From assembly GCA_948144175.1 (NCBI GenBank), contig CANXME010002325.1, positions 186,001-250,000 of the forward strand: 64,000 bases of DNA. The letters are read 5' to 3'. The notes under the pieces were generated by a model that was given only the letters and a program-made list of their open reading frames with translations, did not search any database and was not told the origin of the DNA. A program made the position numbers and the translations under genes. This DNA is from Closterium sp. NIES-65 (taxonomy: Eukaryota > Streptophyta > Zygnematophyceae > Desmidiales > Closteriaceae). Below, in pieces: positions 46,501-56,700 of this stretch; the stretch's first letter is position 1; every line of letters begins with the position of its first letter.

Positions 46501-48000
46501 GCTTCCTGGAAGTCCACAGGCACCTACGTTGACGCTGTCCCCCCTCCTGGGGCGAACATCGTCAGTGGCATGTGGATCTTCAGGGTGAAGCGGCCGCCGG
46601 GTTCTCCGCCTGTCTTCAAGGCGCGTTACGTGGCTCGTGGCTTCAGTCAGCGACAGGGAGCTGACTACTTTCATACCTTCTCCCCCACCCCGAAGATGAC
46701 CACTCTTCGGGTACTGCTGCACGTTGCTGCTCACCGGGACTACGAGCTGCACTCTCTCGACTTCAGCACAGCTTTCTTGCAGGGCAGCCTGCACGAGGAG
46801 ATCTGGCTGCGCCGCCCACCTGGCTTCACTGGGTCTTTCCCTCCTGGTACCCAGTGGAGTCTCCGGCGTCCAGTCTACGGTCTCCGCCAGGGGCCACGTG
46901 AGTGGCACGACACACTGAGGACTACGCTTGCGGCTCTTGGGTTCGCTCCTTCTACTGCCGACCCGTCGCTGTTTCTGCGCACCGACACCTCTCTGCCGCC
47001 GTTCTACATCCTCGTGTACGTCGACAACTTGGTCTTTGCCACAGCTGACACTACTGGACTCGCCTACGTGAAGTCCGAGCTGCAGAAGAGACACACGTGC
47101 ACTGACCTGGGTGAACTGCGCAGCTACCTTGGCTTGCAGATCATCCGCGACAGAGCACGCCGCACCATTACCCTGACTCAGTCACACATGGTGCAGCAGG
47201 TCCTTCAGCGCTTCGGCTTCACGTACTCCTCGCCTCAGGCCACTCCTCTGTCTACTCGCCACTCGCTCTCACCTCTGCCTTCGGATGAGTCCGTAGAGTC
47301 GAGTGGCCCGTACCCAGAGCTTGTTGGCTGTCTCATGTACCTGATGACCTGCACACGACCTGACCTTGCATACCCTCTTAGCATTCTTGCACGCTATGTT
47401 GCTCCTGGGAGACACCGACCAGAGCACATGGCTGCAGCGAAGAGGGTGTTGCGCTACTTGTGCAGTACGTCGGGCATGGGACTAGTGCTTGGAGGGCGGA
47501 GTCCAGTGGTCCTCACTGGACACGCAGACGCTTCTTGGGCTGACGACCAGGCTACGCAGCGGTCGTCACATGGTTACACCTTCAGCCTTGGTTCCGGCTC
47601 TGTTTCGTGGCGGGCTACTCGCTCGTCTTCTTTTCTCGGCTCCAGTTGTGAGGCTGAGATCTACGCAGGGGCCATGGCTGCTCAGGAGCTTCGCTGGCTC
47701 ACCTACCTGCTGACCGACCTTGGAGAGCCGCCTCGTTCTTCTCCAATCCTGTACGTCGACAACAAGGCCATGCTGGCCTTGTGTCGGGAACAGAGACTGG
47801 AGCACAGAACAAAGCACATTGCTCTCCGCTACTTCCTTGCTCGTGAGCTACAGCAGCGTGGTCAGTTGCGACTTGCGTACGTGGCCTCTGAGGCCAACAC
47901 TGCTGATGTCTTCACCAAGGCACTTCCGCCTTGTGATCATCAGCGCTGCTGTACCCAGCTGGGTCTTGTGTCTGTCTTGCCTCACTTGCTCTCCTCTTGA
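43534..48000 (+). pseudogene. Copia-2 pol region after the Gypsy insertion
   Basis: Largely open frame from about 43630: GAG-pre-integrase (HHRLGHPSVQRL), integrase (VLRLHSDRGGEFSS, QQNGVAERRIG), a linker of GAEPGG units and then of GVGAAAGAxDP units (about 44935-45690), RT (YVDNLVFATAD) and RNase H (GHADASWADDQ). The RT catalytic motif is YVDN rather than YVDD. Ends close before the 3' LTR. Confidence 0.85.
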
Positions 48001-48217
48001 CCCTCTTTGTACTGTTACATATATATATCACTGCTCTTGCTTGTTTAGTCTTATTTATATATATGTACTCCTGCATGTGAACTGGCCTTGTGGCCTTGCA
48101 CTTGTGCTCGGATTGTGTGGTGACGTTGTGATCCACCCTGAGCTTGCTTTGCTTTGCTTTGCTTTACTTGACTGGTCTTGTGACCCCTAGTTCTCCCCCA
48201 CTTCGCCTATGGGGGTG

Positions 48218-48343
48218 TGTCAAACATTATATATGTTGTTCTAGTTGTTTAGGCCGCAGTGGGTTAGACTATAGGGGGTACACATTCCTAGGTTTTCATA
48301 CTTGTACTCATTTCACTGCTAGTTCATCCATTCTTGTTCAACA
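48218..48343 (+). repeat. Copia-2 3' LTR
   Basis: Preceded by GCCTATGGGGGTG (polypurine-type), as in Copia-1. Confidence 0.9.
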
Positions 48344-48348
48344 CATAC

Positions 48349-49184
48349 TGGCGGCAATATCGCACTTTTTGCGCCAAGAACTCGCTCCAGCCGCTTCCTA
48401 CGAATGATCTTACCGCGGCCCTCTTCCTCCTATACTCAATTCGGTCGGGCGCGACGCTGTCAGCTGTTCGCTCTATCTGTTCAGCCATCTCGTGCGCTCA
48501 TTGGCTCTTAGGCGCCCCGTCCCCTATTAAAGGACCACTCTCGTCACAAGTTAAGAACTACGCCCAGCGCACATGTGCACGTCCCTACTGGGCAAAGGAT
48601 CATGTGCCCCCCTCCAAGATTTACGACATGTGTGATGCTTATTTTTCCTCGCGAGACCCCGCTGTCTTTCAAAAAGGGCTCATTCCTCTCCTCATGTTTT
48701 CGGCTTTTCTGCGCTTCTCCGACCTTGTTGCCCTTCAATGGCACCACATTGAGTTCGACTCTGACTGCATGTGGCTATTCATCCCGCGTTCCAAGACTGA
48801 TCAAAGAGGCGCCGGCGCTTGGGTTCCAGTGGCTACATTGAACGCTCGCCATTGCCCGGTTGCTCGCGTTAAAGAATTTCTCTTTTTGGCGGGGTTCTCT
48901 CACGCTTCCCTCGGCTCTCTCATTCGTGTCTTTCGGCCAAGTTCGGGCGCGCTGCCGTTGGACGCCCCTCCGTCCTACACTACCGTGCGGAATTGGTGTC
49001 GTGAGGCCTTCGCTCCAGTTGGCTTGGATCCTTCTACCCTCGGAGCACACTCATTTCGTAAGACGGCAGCCACACTCGCTGTTGATGCTGGGGTTCCGGA
49101 TCGCCTCTTCAAAGCTCTCGGGCGGTGGCGTAGCGATGGTGCGAAGGAGATGTACGTCACCCAACTCGACTCGGAATTGATTCA
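48349..49184 (+). pseudogene. Tyrosine recombinase of the PAT-like element
   Basis: Catalytic-domain motifs of the integrase/recombinase (YR) family are visible: an Arg in FLRFSDLVALQW, HSFR in place of HxxR, GRW, and a Tyr in EMYVTQ. An N-terminal SAM-like part (YWRQYRTFCAKNSL) precedes them. In DIRS-order elements this enzyme integrates the circular DNA copy in place of a DDE integrase. Copia-2 interrupts its N-terminal side, and a solo LTR sits exactly at its 3' end. Confidence 0.9.
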
Positions 49185-49316
49185 TGTCAGAATGTTATAA
49201 TTGTCTAGCCTGCAGTGGGGTACTCAATAGTGAGTACAGCCCAATTTAGGGTTTGCTATATGTACTCAACTGCTTGCTAGTGAAACCCCTCTTCTTCATT
49301 CCTCATTTTCTTCACA
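49185..49316 (+). mobile_element. Solo LTR related to the Copia-4 LTR
   Basis: 132 bp, TGTCAGAATGTTATAA...TTCTTCACA, the same length as the Copia-4 LTR and alignable with it in inverted orientation (shared GCAGTGGGGTA-like, CCCAATT and TAGGGTTT blocks). Flanked by ATTCA at 49180-49184 and 49317-49321. No second LTR or interior, so it is a recombined remnant; clearly diverged and older than Copia-4. Confidence 0.8.
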
Positions 49317-49427
49317 ATTCACGCGTCGCGACTTATGCAAGATCCATCTCGACAGAGCCCTACAACCCGCTATGCGGCCACTGTCGGCCGCGTCCGCCAC
49401 CGCCCACTACCGTAATGTTTCGCTTGT

Positions 49428-49475
49428 CCTATGACGACTGCATTGCAGACTCCTTTCAGAGTCTTGTCACAATAT
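49428..49475 (+). repeat. PAT-like split direct repeat, copy B1
   Basis: 48 bp, identical to 49749-49796; ends with CTTGTCACAAT (49463-49473) against A2. Confidence 0.85.
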
Positions 49476-49621
49476 GAATAATTTAGAAACATATTTCTAA
49501 ATTTAATGATTGTGACAAGATTCAAAAAAAGGGAATGCAATAAGGAGGCATTCCCATCTTATCCTTTGGCAGGTCCACAGACCTGCCACCTAGTCTCATT
49601 TCACTCATCTCAATTTGAGTT
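49475..49621 (+). repeat. PAT-like split direct repeat, copy A2
   Basis: Matches A1 at about 143 of 147 positions. The B1-A2 junction equals the sequence formed when B2 and A1 meet in a circle. Confidence 0.85.
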
Positions 49622-49748
49622 CCCGCCCGTCCCACCCCTAACATGCATAGACGCGTAGCTAGATTGCATCTTATGGTAGCTTTGCATAACCTTGCTACAT
49701 CTATATCATGTGCCATGTAAATTGATGATGACCTATGACGACTGCATA
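49622..49748 (+). other. Spacer between A2 and B2 of the PAT-like element
   Basis: 127 bp without coding signal; ends with a short direct repeat of the first bases of B2 (CCTATGACGACTGCAT). Confidence 0.5.
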
Positions 49749-49796
49749 CCTATGACGACTGCATTGCAGACTCCTTTCAGAGTCTTGTCACAATAT
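49749..49796 (+). repeat. PAT-like split direct repeat, copy B2 (right end of the element)
   Basis: 48 bp identical to B1; LINE sequence resumes at 49797. Confidence 0.85.
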
Positions 49797-51757
49797 CCCT
49801 GGGGCGACTAGGCGTGGTGAGCGAGTCCCGAATCTTCGACACCCGCTTCCAGTCAATTGTCCCCCCCCATCTGTTCGCCCACTTCTCTCTCCTCCGCTTC
49901 GAAGACCCCTGCTTCCTCCATGCTAACCGCAGGTGCCTTATCGGGGCGACTTGGCCAAGGTGGAAAATAGGCGTGCGGAACAGCTTAGCCCCGGGAGCTA
50001 TGGCCGCTCTCCCCCCCGTGTCTGCGCCCTGATTCCCTTCCGACGAGGCGAGCAGCAGCTCCCTCCAGTTCTCAGGCGCGGCTGCCAGCCCCTTCAGAGC
50101 CAGCCGAGCAGGTGCTGTTCCGAGTGATTCTGCTAGGGTTTCCTCGCTCTTTACTGCCATCACACCGTTCGCCGTGGGCGCCACCAGATCCCCCAGCCTG
50201 ATTCCCCAAAGTGCCTTAGCAGCTTTTTTGTCCTCCAACCGGCGTCCTCCCATTAAGCAGAATGCCTTTGTTGAAAACCAGCCTCTCAGCAGCAACTTCC
50301 GCTGTGGTGAGGGGTGTGCTGACGGTGGCAAACGGCGACGTCATGAAGCACTCGCATGTCTGCTTCCATCTCGCGCTCCCGTCCACCCAATACTTCAGCA
50401 ACTTCTCGTGCGACAAGAAAGTATCCAGCCCCAGCGGCAGCCCCGCCGCTGCTAACATCATATCTCGTTTAAAATCGTTCGTCTCAGTGAGCAGGATTTC
50501 GATGCTTCTGGCGGCCAGGCAGGCGACCAGAACACCCGGGTCCTTCACACCAATACCTCCCTCTTCTCATGTTGCAAAGATTGTTTCCTTCCCCCACAGG
50601 ATGAAACACCCCTCCTCCGACGCGTGGTTTCCTGAGAGGAAATTATTAATCAACTTCGCTATCCGCCCCCAGACCTCCTGCGGTGGCGGGTAGACCTGCG
50701 CCTGGAAGGCGATGATCGGGGTAATGTATCCGTTGATGACAACCGCCCTCGCTGAAATCGTGAGATACTTCAGCTCCCATTTACCCATCTCCTCCAGCAG
50801 TCTCAACAGCGTTTTGTCCCATGTCGCCTTACAGTCGCCTGAAGCGGTAATCCAGACCCCAAGCAGCCTTTCCGCTTCATCCGCGCCGGCCCATTTGAAA
50901 CCATCCGGCCTCCAGGGACGACCCCCCAGATTTCGGCCCAGTGGCATCACCTCCGACTTATCATTGTTTGTGACCAGGCCAGAAACACGCGCGAAATAAT
51001 CCAGCATCTTTCCTGCCTCTGCAATCTGCTCCCTCCGTTGCAGCAGTAGCGTGGTATCGTCCGCATAACCCAGGTAAGGCAACCTCCTCCCCGAATCACT
51101 GACAATGCCCAGCTGCCTCTTCGCCGCTTCCTGGGCCAGGGGCTCCACCGCGCATATGAAAAGGTAAGGCGTGAGAGGACACCCCTGCCGCACCCCGGAA
51201 ACCACCTCCAAGGCCTCACTCTTCCAACCGTTAATTAACAACCTCGTCTTCGTTTCCTTATGTAGGCCCCTCACCCACCCCACAAATCTCAGAGGGAAGC
51301 CCATTTTCTCCAGCGTCTCAAACAGGAAGCCCCGGAAGACGGTGTCGAACGCCTTTTGAAAATCCACCAGCAGCAGAAACCAGTCCTTGTCCCCTTTGTT
51401 TGCAGCGTCAATGATATCAGCCACCAGGCTGACTGCATCGGATAACCTCCGTCCTGGTATGAAGCCGTACTGCTCCTTCGAGATCACCTGGTGCAGCACC
51501 TTCTTCATCCGGTCAGCCACCACTTTTGCCAGGACCTTGTAAGTGAAATTAAGAAGCGTGATAGGCCGGTAGTTGCTTAATTGGCCCTTATCCCCCTTCT
51601 TGTGTAACAGTATCGTAACCGCCTCCTTTGTGCTCGCAGGCAGTGATGCAGAGACAACAAAGGAGCGTGCCAAGTTCATGAAACCCTCGCCCAGGATGTC
51701 CCAATGTAACTCAAACAGCTCCTTCGGGATCCCTTCCAAGCCCGGCGACTTCCGCAC
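49797..51757 (-). pseudogene. LINE ORF2: reverse transcriptase and following region
   Basis: RT motifs from the right: SPGLEGIPKELF, NYRPITLLNFTYKVLAKV, QYGFIPGRR, LLVDFQKAFDTV, GVRQGCPLTPYLF, and LGYADDTTLLL with the catalytic Asp pair, then the thumb region. An in-frame TGA interrupts at 50567-50569 with the same frame continuing past it, and the frame shifts near 50270. The last part (to 49797) runs into the PAT-like insertion and picks up again at 7618. Confidence 0.88.
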
Positions 51758-51849
51758 GCCAGCGTTTTGAAGGCGTTTTTAATTTCCTGCTCCGTCCAAT
51801 CTTGAGCAAGCCCTTCCGCATCCTCTGTCGACAGCCTCCGGTCCAGTAA

Positions 51850-53136
51850 CTAGCTCGTACGGTGTGTCCTTTTATCCATGCCGAAGAGCCCGTTAAAGAA
51901 ACTTGCCGCCGCGTCCAAAATCCCCTGCTTGTCATCCACCACCGTGCCGTTGACATTCAGCTCTGCTATCCGCGTGCATTGCTTCCGGGACTTTACCCTT
52001 GCCGACAGATGCTTCGAGACCACTTCCCCTTTTAGCTCTGCCCCATAACCAGCCATCAGGTGGAGTCTGTCCCGTCGGGAGGCTTGGTATTCCCTCAGCT
52101 GACCCTCTTTTGCTCTCAAGAGCTCCCTTGTACGCGTGCAGTTGGGTGCTCCTATGGCCGCTTGCTTCAAGCTCGCCACTGCAGCGGACAGGTGCCTCAT
52201 TGTCGCCTTAACCCTCTTACTCTCTTCCTTAGCGTAGGCACGAAGCCCTGCATTCAGCCGAGCCAACAACAAAACATAGTCACCCCCTGACTGTCTCGCC
52301 GCTGCTTCCACCACCCTCCTTACTCCCGGCCTGTTGAGCAGGTGGGATGGAAATCTCCAGACCCCCGGACCAAGCTTCGCCTTAGCGCTGCAACGAAAAG
52401 CCACCCTGATGGCGAAGCCGTGATCCGAGATCGGGTCGTCCGGTGACTTATGTGACGCTGACTCCAGACCAGGGAGCAGTGACCGCGAAATCAGGGCCCG
52501 GTCGATCCTCGTACTGGCGTGCTTCGCCGTCGACATGAAGGTGTATTCCCTCTTGGTGGGGTGTAGGGTACGGAAGGCATCCGAGAGTTGGAACACCCCG
52601 CACCTGCGCATCAGCCTGATATTCCCGGCCGCTAAGCCAGCACGTGATGACTTGTCTAAGAAAGGGTTGTCAATCATATTGAGGTCCCTGAGGATGAGGA
52701 CATGACTACCTGGGTCTATCTGATCTACTACCGGCCCGACGACGTCCCTGATGAACCCCACACGAGCTGCCGGCGATGCTGGAAAGTAACTCGCAAGAAG
52801 GGTGATGGTGAGACCTTTACCTATAGCCTCTGTCCTAATGAGTCTACTCGAGGGATGAGTCATCGTGTTCCGAAACTGTATACCAGGGTCCCGGGCGATG
52901 ACTGCTACACCCCCAGCTCTCTCCTGAGGTGTAATTGCTACCACCGAGGCTGCACTGAGTTTGTTCCAGTAAGTGTGGTTCCCTTCTAGTCTGGTATCTG
53001 TAAGAATGTTGATGTCTGCCACTGCTTTCATCCATGATGTGACCCATGATTGCTTCGTTAAATCTCCGAGCCCGTTCACGTTTAGGCCGGCAAATGGCAG
53101 TACATTGATGTTACTCATTTGATCACTCCCTGGCAA
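51850..53136 (-). pseudogene. LINE ORF2: apurinic-endonuclease-like domain
   Basis: APE-type endonuclease of non-LTR retrotransposons, which nicks the target. Visible: GLNVNGLG near the start, DTRLEG, LILRDLNMIDNP (the family usually has GDxN, here RDLN), STRIDRALIS and DPISDHGF. ATG at 53136 is a likely start, 80 bases after the ORF1 stop. The frame ends at a TAG at 51850; the RT lies in another frame, so the two halves are separated by a frameshift. Confidence 0.85.
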
Positions 53137-53215
53137 CCTTTATTCATCCACAGGCTGAAAGACGCAACAAGACCGACTATTAGGAGACCTCACGCTGCTG
53201 TAGCTGACCAAGCAG

Positions 53216-53386
53216 CTAGAGACCGTAATCTTTCTTGAGCAAGGCAAGGGTTGCCTTCTCCAAGGTGACACGCGTCGCAGTACCCATCTTTTCCAGTTGA
53301 AGGAGGTGGTTTGCTGATGCGATGTGATCTGATGCCGTCATGAAAGACTTCCCCTTTGCCTTCCCGAAGCCCGTCTGTGTACATAT
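53216..53386 (-). pseudogene. LINE ORF1, C-terminal end (tentative)
   Basis: A frame containing KGKSFMTASDHIASANHLLQ and ending LLKKDYGL with TAG at 53216-53218, just upstream of ORF2, where ORF1 ends in LINEs. Copia-3 cuts it on the right. No domain recognised. Confidence 0.45.
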
Positions 53387-53508
53387 TGTGAGAATTGAAA
53401 CGAGAATGATGCACTAAGGAATGGAATGTGGTACAAATATTCAACCCTAGAAATGTGTACCCCATATAGGCTACCCCACTACAGCCTACAGAACATTATG
53501 ATTTGACA
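53387..53508 (-). repeat. Copia-3 3' LTR
   Basis: 122 bp; 118 positions match the 5' copy at 61254-61375. Confidence 0.9.
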
Positions 53509-53716
53509 CACCCCCATAGGCAAAGTGGGGGAGAACAAGGGGTCACAAGACCAGTCAAGCATAACAAAGCAAAGCTCAGGGTGGATCACAAAGTCACCAC
53601 ACATTCCGAGCACAAGTTCAAGGCCAGAAGGCCAGTTCACATGCAGGATCACATATATATATAAAAGGCTCAACAAGCAAGAACAGGAGTATATATATGT
53701 GACAGTACAAGCAAGG

Positions 53717-56700
53717 TCAAGAAGTGAGCAAGTGACGCAAGGCAGGCACAAGACCAAGCCGAGTACAGAAGCGCTGATGATCACAAGGCGCAAGTGCCTT
53801 AGTGAAGATATCACCAATGTTGGCCTCAGAGGCCACGTACGCAAGTCGCAACTGACCACGCTGCTGCAGCTCACGAGCAAGAAAGTAGCGGAGAGCAATG
53901 TGCTTCGTTCTGTGCTCCAGGCGCTGCTCCCGACACAAGGCCAGCATGGCCTTGTTGTCTACGTACAGCACTGGAGGAGAACGAGGCGGCTCTCCGAGGT
54001 CAGTCAGCAGGTAGGTGAGCCAGCGAAGCTCCTCAGCAGCCATGGCTCCTGCGTAGATCTTAGCCTCACAACTGGAGCCGAGAACGGAAGACGAGCGAGT
54101 AGCCCTCCACGAAACAGAGCCGGAACCAAGGCTGAAGGTGTAACCCTGTGACGACCGCTGTGTAGCCTGGTCGTCAGCCCAAGAAGCGTCTGCGTGCCCA
54201 GTGAGGACCACTGGACTCTGCCCTCCAAGCACTAGCCCCATGCACGACGTACTGCACAAGTAGCGCAACACCCTCTTCGCTGCAGCCATGTGCTCCGGTC
54301 TGTGTCTCCCAGGAGAAACATAGCGTGCAAGAATGCTAAGAGGGTATGCAAGGTCAGGTCGTGTGCAGGTCATCAGGTACATGAGGCAGCCAACAAGCTC
54401 TGGGTATGGGCCACTCGACTCTACGGACTCATCCAAAGGCAGAGCTGAGAGCGAGTGGCGAGTAGGCAGAGGAGTGGCCTGAGGCGAGGAGTACGTGAAG
54501 CCAAAGCGCTGAAGGACCTGCTGCACCATGTGTGACTGAGTCAAGGTAATGGTGCGGCGTGCTCTGTCCCGGGTGATATGCAAGCCAAGGTAGTTGCGCA
54601 GTTCACCCAGGTCTGTGCACGTGTGTCTCTTCTGCAGCTCGGACTTCACGTGGGCGAGTCCAGCAGTGTCAGCAGTGGCAAAGACCAAGTCGTCGACGTA
54701 CACGAGGATGTAGAACGGCGGCAAAGAGGTGTCGGTGCGCAGAAACAGCGACGGGTCGGCAGTAGAGGGAGCAAACCCAAGAGCCACAAGCGTAGTCCTC
54801 AATGTGTCGTGCCACTCACGCGGTGCCTGGCGGAGACCGTAGACTGGCCGCCGGAGGCTCCACTGGGTGCCAGGAGGAAAAGTCCCAGTGAAGCCAGGTG
54901 GGCGGCGCATCCAGATCTCCTCGTGCAGGCAACCCTGCAAGAAAGCAGTGCTGAAGTCAAAAGAGTGAAGCTCGTAGTCGCGCTGAGCGGCTATGTGCAG
55001 CAGCACCCGAAGAGTGGTCATCTTCGGGGTGGGAGAGAAGGTCTGAAAGTAGTCAACTCCCTGCCGTCGACTGAAGCCACGAGCCACGTACTGCGCCTTG
55101 AAGACAGGTGGAGAACCTGGCGGCCGCTTCACCCTGAAGATCCACATGCCACTGACGATGTTCGCCCCAGGTGGGGGAACCGCGTCAACGTAGGTGCCTG
55201 TGGACTTCCACGAAGCCATCTCTGCATCCATAGCTGCCTGCCACTGAGAGGAGTAGGGACCCTCTACGGCCTCCGCGTAAGAGCGCGGAGTCGGGATGTC
55301 AAGTGCATCCGGGTCTCCCTCAGGGGTAAGCAGTACGGACACGAGATGAGGTGAAGCAGCAGCCAGACACTGGAACTCCTCCTGCCTGTCCTCAAGGACG
55401 TCCGTGCCAAGGGCACACTCACCCCCGACGGACGGAGGACGGACAGACTCAGACTCAGCGACAAGACTAGCAGCGTAGTCTAGACGACAGCGAGCAGCAA
55501 AGTCGACGAGCTCAGCAACTAAGGCAGACGCAGCAGTGGACTCAACAGAAGGGTCAGTGACGACAGTTGCAAGGAGACGCGTGACAGTAGGACTGGCAGC
55601 ACGAAGAGAGTCCGACTCCGGGTCGGCCAGAGCAGGAAGATAAAACTCAGGAGGAGAAGGCAAAGGGGCACGCAGAGGAGCAGTGGACGGACGCAGAGAC
55701 ATCCGGTGCGTGCCAGGGACAGGAGGAGGACGCTGACGCGAACCGCGACCACTAGTGCGAGCAGCACGGACAGGCGACGCAGGGCGAGACGCAGGCTCAC
55801 GACGCTCAGCAAGACCTCCAGTAGGACCAGTGTAGGGAGGCGGAGCAGGCATTGGGGAGGCCGGCAGTAACTGTAGCTGTGACGGGTCAAGCGGTGGACA
55901 CTCTAAGGGAGGAGGAGGACTAGTAGAAGGCGGGAGACCAAGAACCTGCTGAAGAAGCGGAACGAAGTACGGCCAAGGCCGCGCGGCGACTCCAGACACA
56001 GCAGGGACAGCACCAGCACCCCTAGCGGCAGCACCAGCGCCAACAGTACCTCCAGCTGCAGTACCTCCAGCAGCACCAGCAGCACCCGCAGCAGGACCGC
56101 CGCCAGGACTGACAGCAGTAGCCTCAGCGCCAACACCCTCAGTAGCTCCAGCTCCAGTCGTACCCGCAGGCCCAGCAGCTCCAGCACTCCCAGTACGAGC
56201 ACCTCCGGGAGCGGCGGCACCAGCACCCTCAGCAGCCGAAGAAGCACCAGCTCCAGCAGAACGCCTCAAGCGCCGGGCAAACCACTCGCGCAGCTCCTGT
56301 GAAGAGAGTGGCTCCCGCCGAGACGAAGCACCCGGAGTACCTCCAGGCCCAGCACCGCCAGACGCCACACAAGCAGGCCCAGCGGCCGCCGGCTCCGCAC
56401 CCTCAGGCTCAGCAGCTCCAGACGTGGCACCCCCAGGCTCACCACCCCCAGGCATAGCACCCCCAGGCTCAGCACCCCCAGGCGTAGCACCCCCAGGCCC
56501 AACACCCCCAGTCTCAGCACCCCCAGGCTCAGCACCCCCAGTAGTACCACCCGAAGGCCCAGCACCCCCAAGCGTAGCAAACACACGCTCAGTACCCCCA
56601 GAGTCAGCACCCCCAGGCTCAGCACCCGCAGCAGCACCCGAGTCACCAGTAACCTCGACAGGCTTGACTGCGTCTACGTGGGACACACCTGAAGGGGCAA

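Larger units (their letters stand above)
19908..48343 (+). mobile_element. Copia-2 LTR retrotransposon, carrying Copia-5 and the Gypsy chromovirus
   Basis: LTRs 19908-20033 and 48218-48343 (126 bp, 4 differences), target duplication CATAC at 19903-19907 and 48344-48348. TGGTATAGAGCAGG after the 5' LTR is the primer site. Own DNA is about 7.3 kb: leader (20034-20463, 28178-28554), gag (28555-30148), rest of gag and pol (43534-48000). Inserted near the start of the PAT-like recombinase gene. Broken by two nested elements and perhaps one or two further breaks. By LTR divergence it is one of the older LTR elements here. Confidence 0.9.
7619..49796 (+). mobile_element. PAT/Kangaroo-like tyrosine-recombinase retrotransposon (DIRS order), with nested insertions
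   Basis: Parts in order: repeat A1 (7619-7765), a gag-like gene (from 7852), RT with YVDD and RNase H (17510-19239), tyrosine recombinase (48349-49184), then B1 (49428-49475), A2 (49475-49621) and B2 (49749-49796). A1/A2 differ at about 4 of 147 positions; B1/B2 are identical over 48. Split direct repeats of this kind are known from PAT, Ngaro and Volvox Kangaroo elements. No target duplication is seen, as expected for recombinase integration. Its own DNA is about 5.6 kb; the rest is TRIM, Copia, Gypsy and solo-LTR insertions. Broken, several breaks besides the insertions. Confidence 0.85.
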
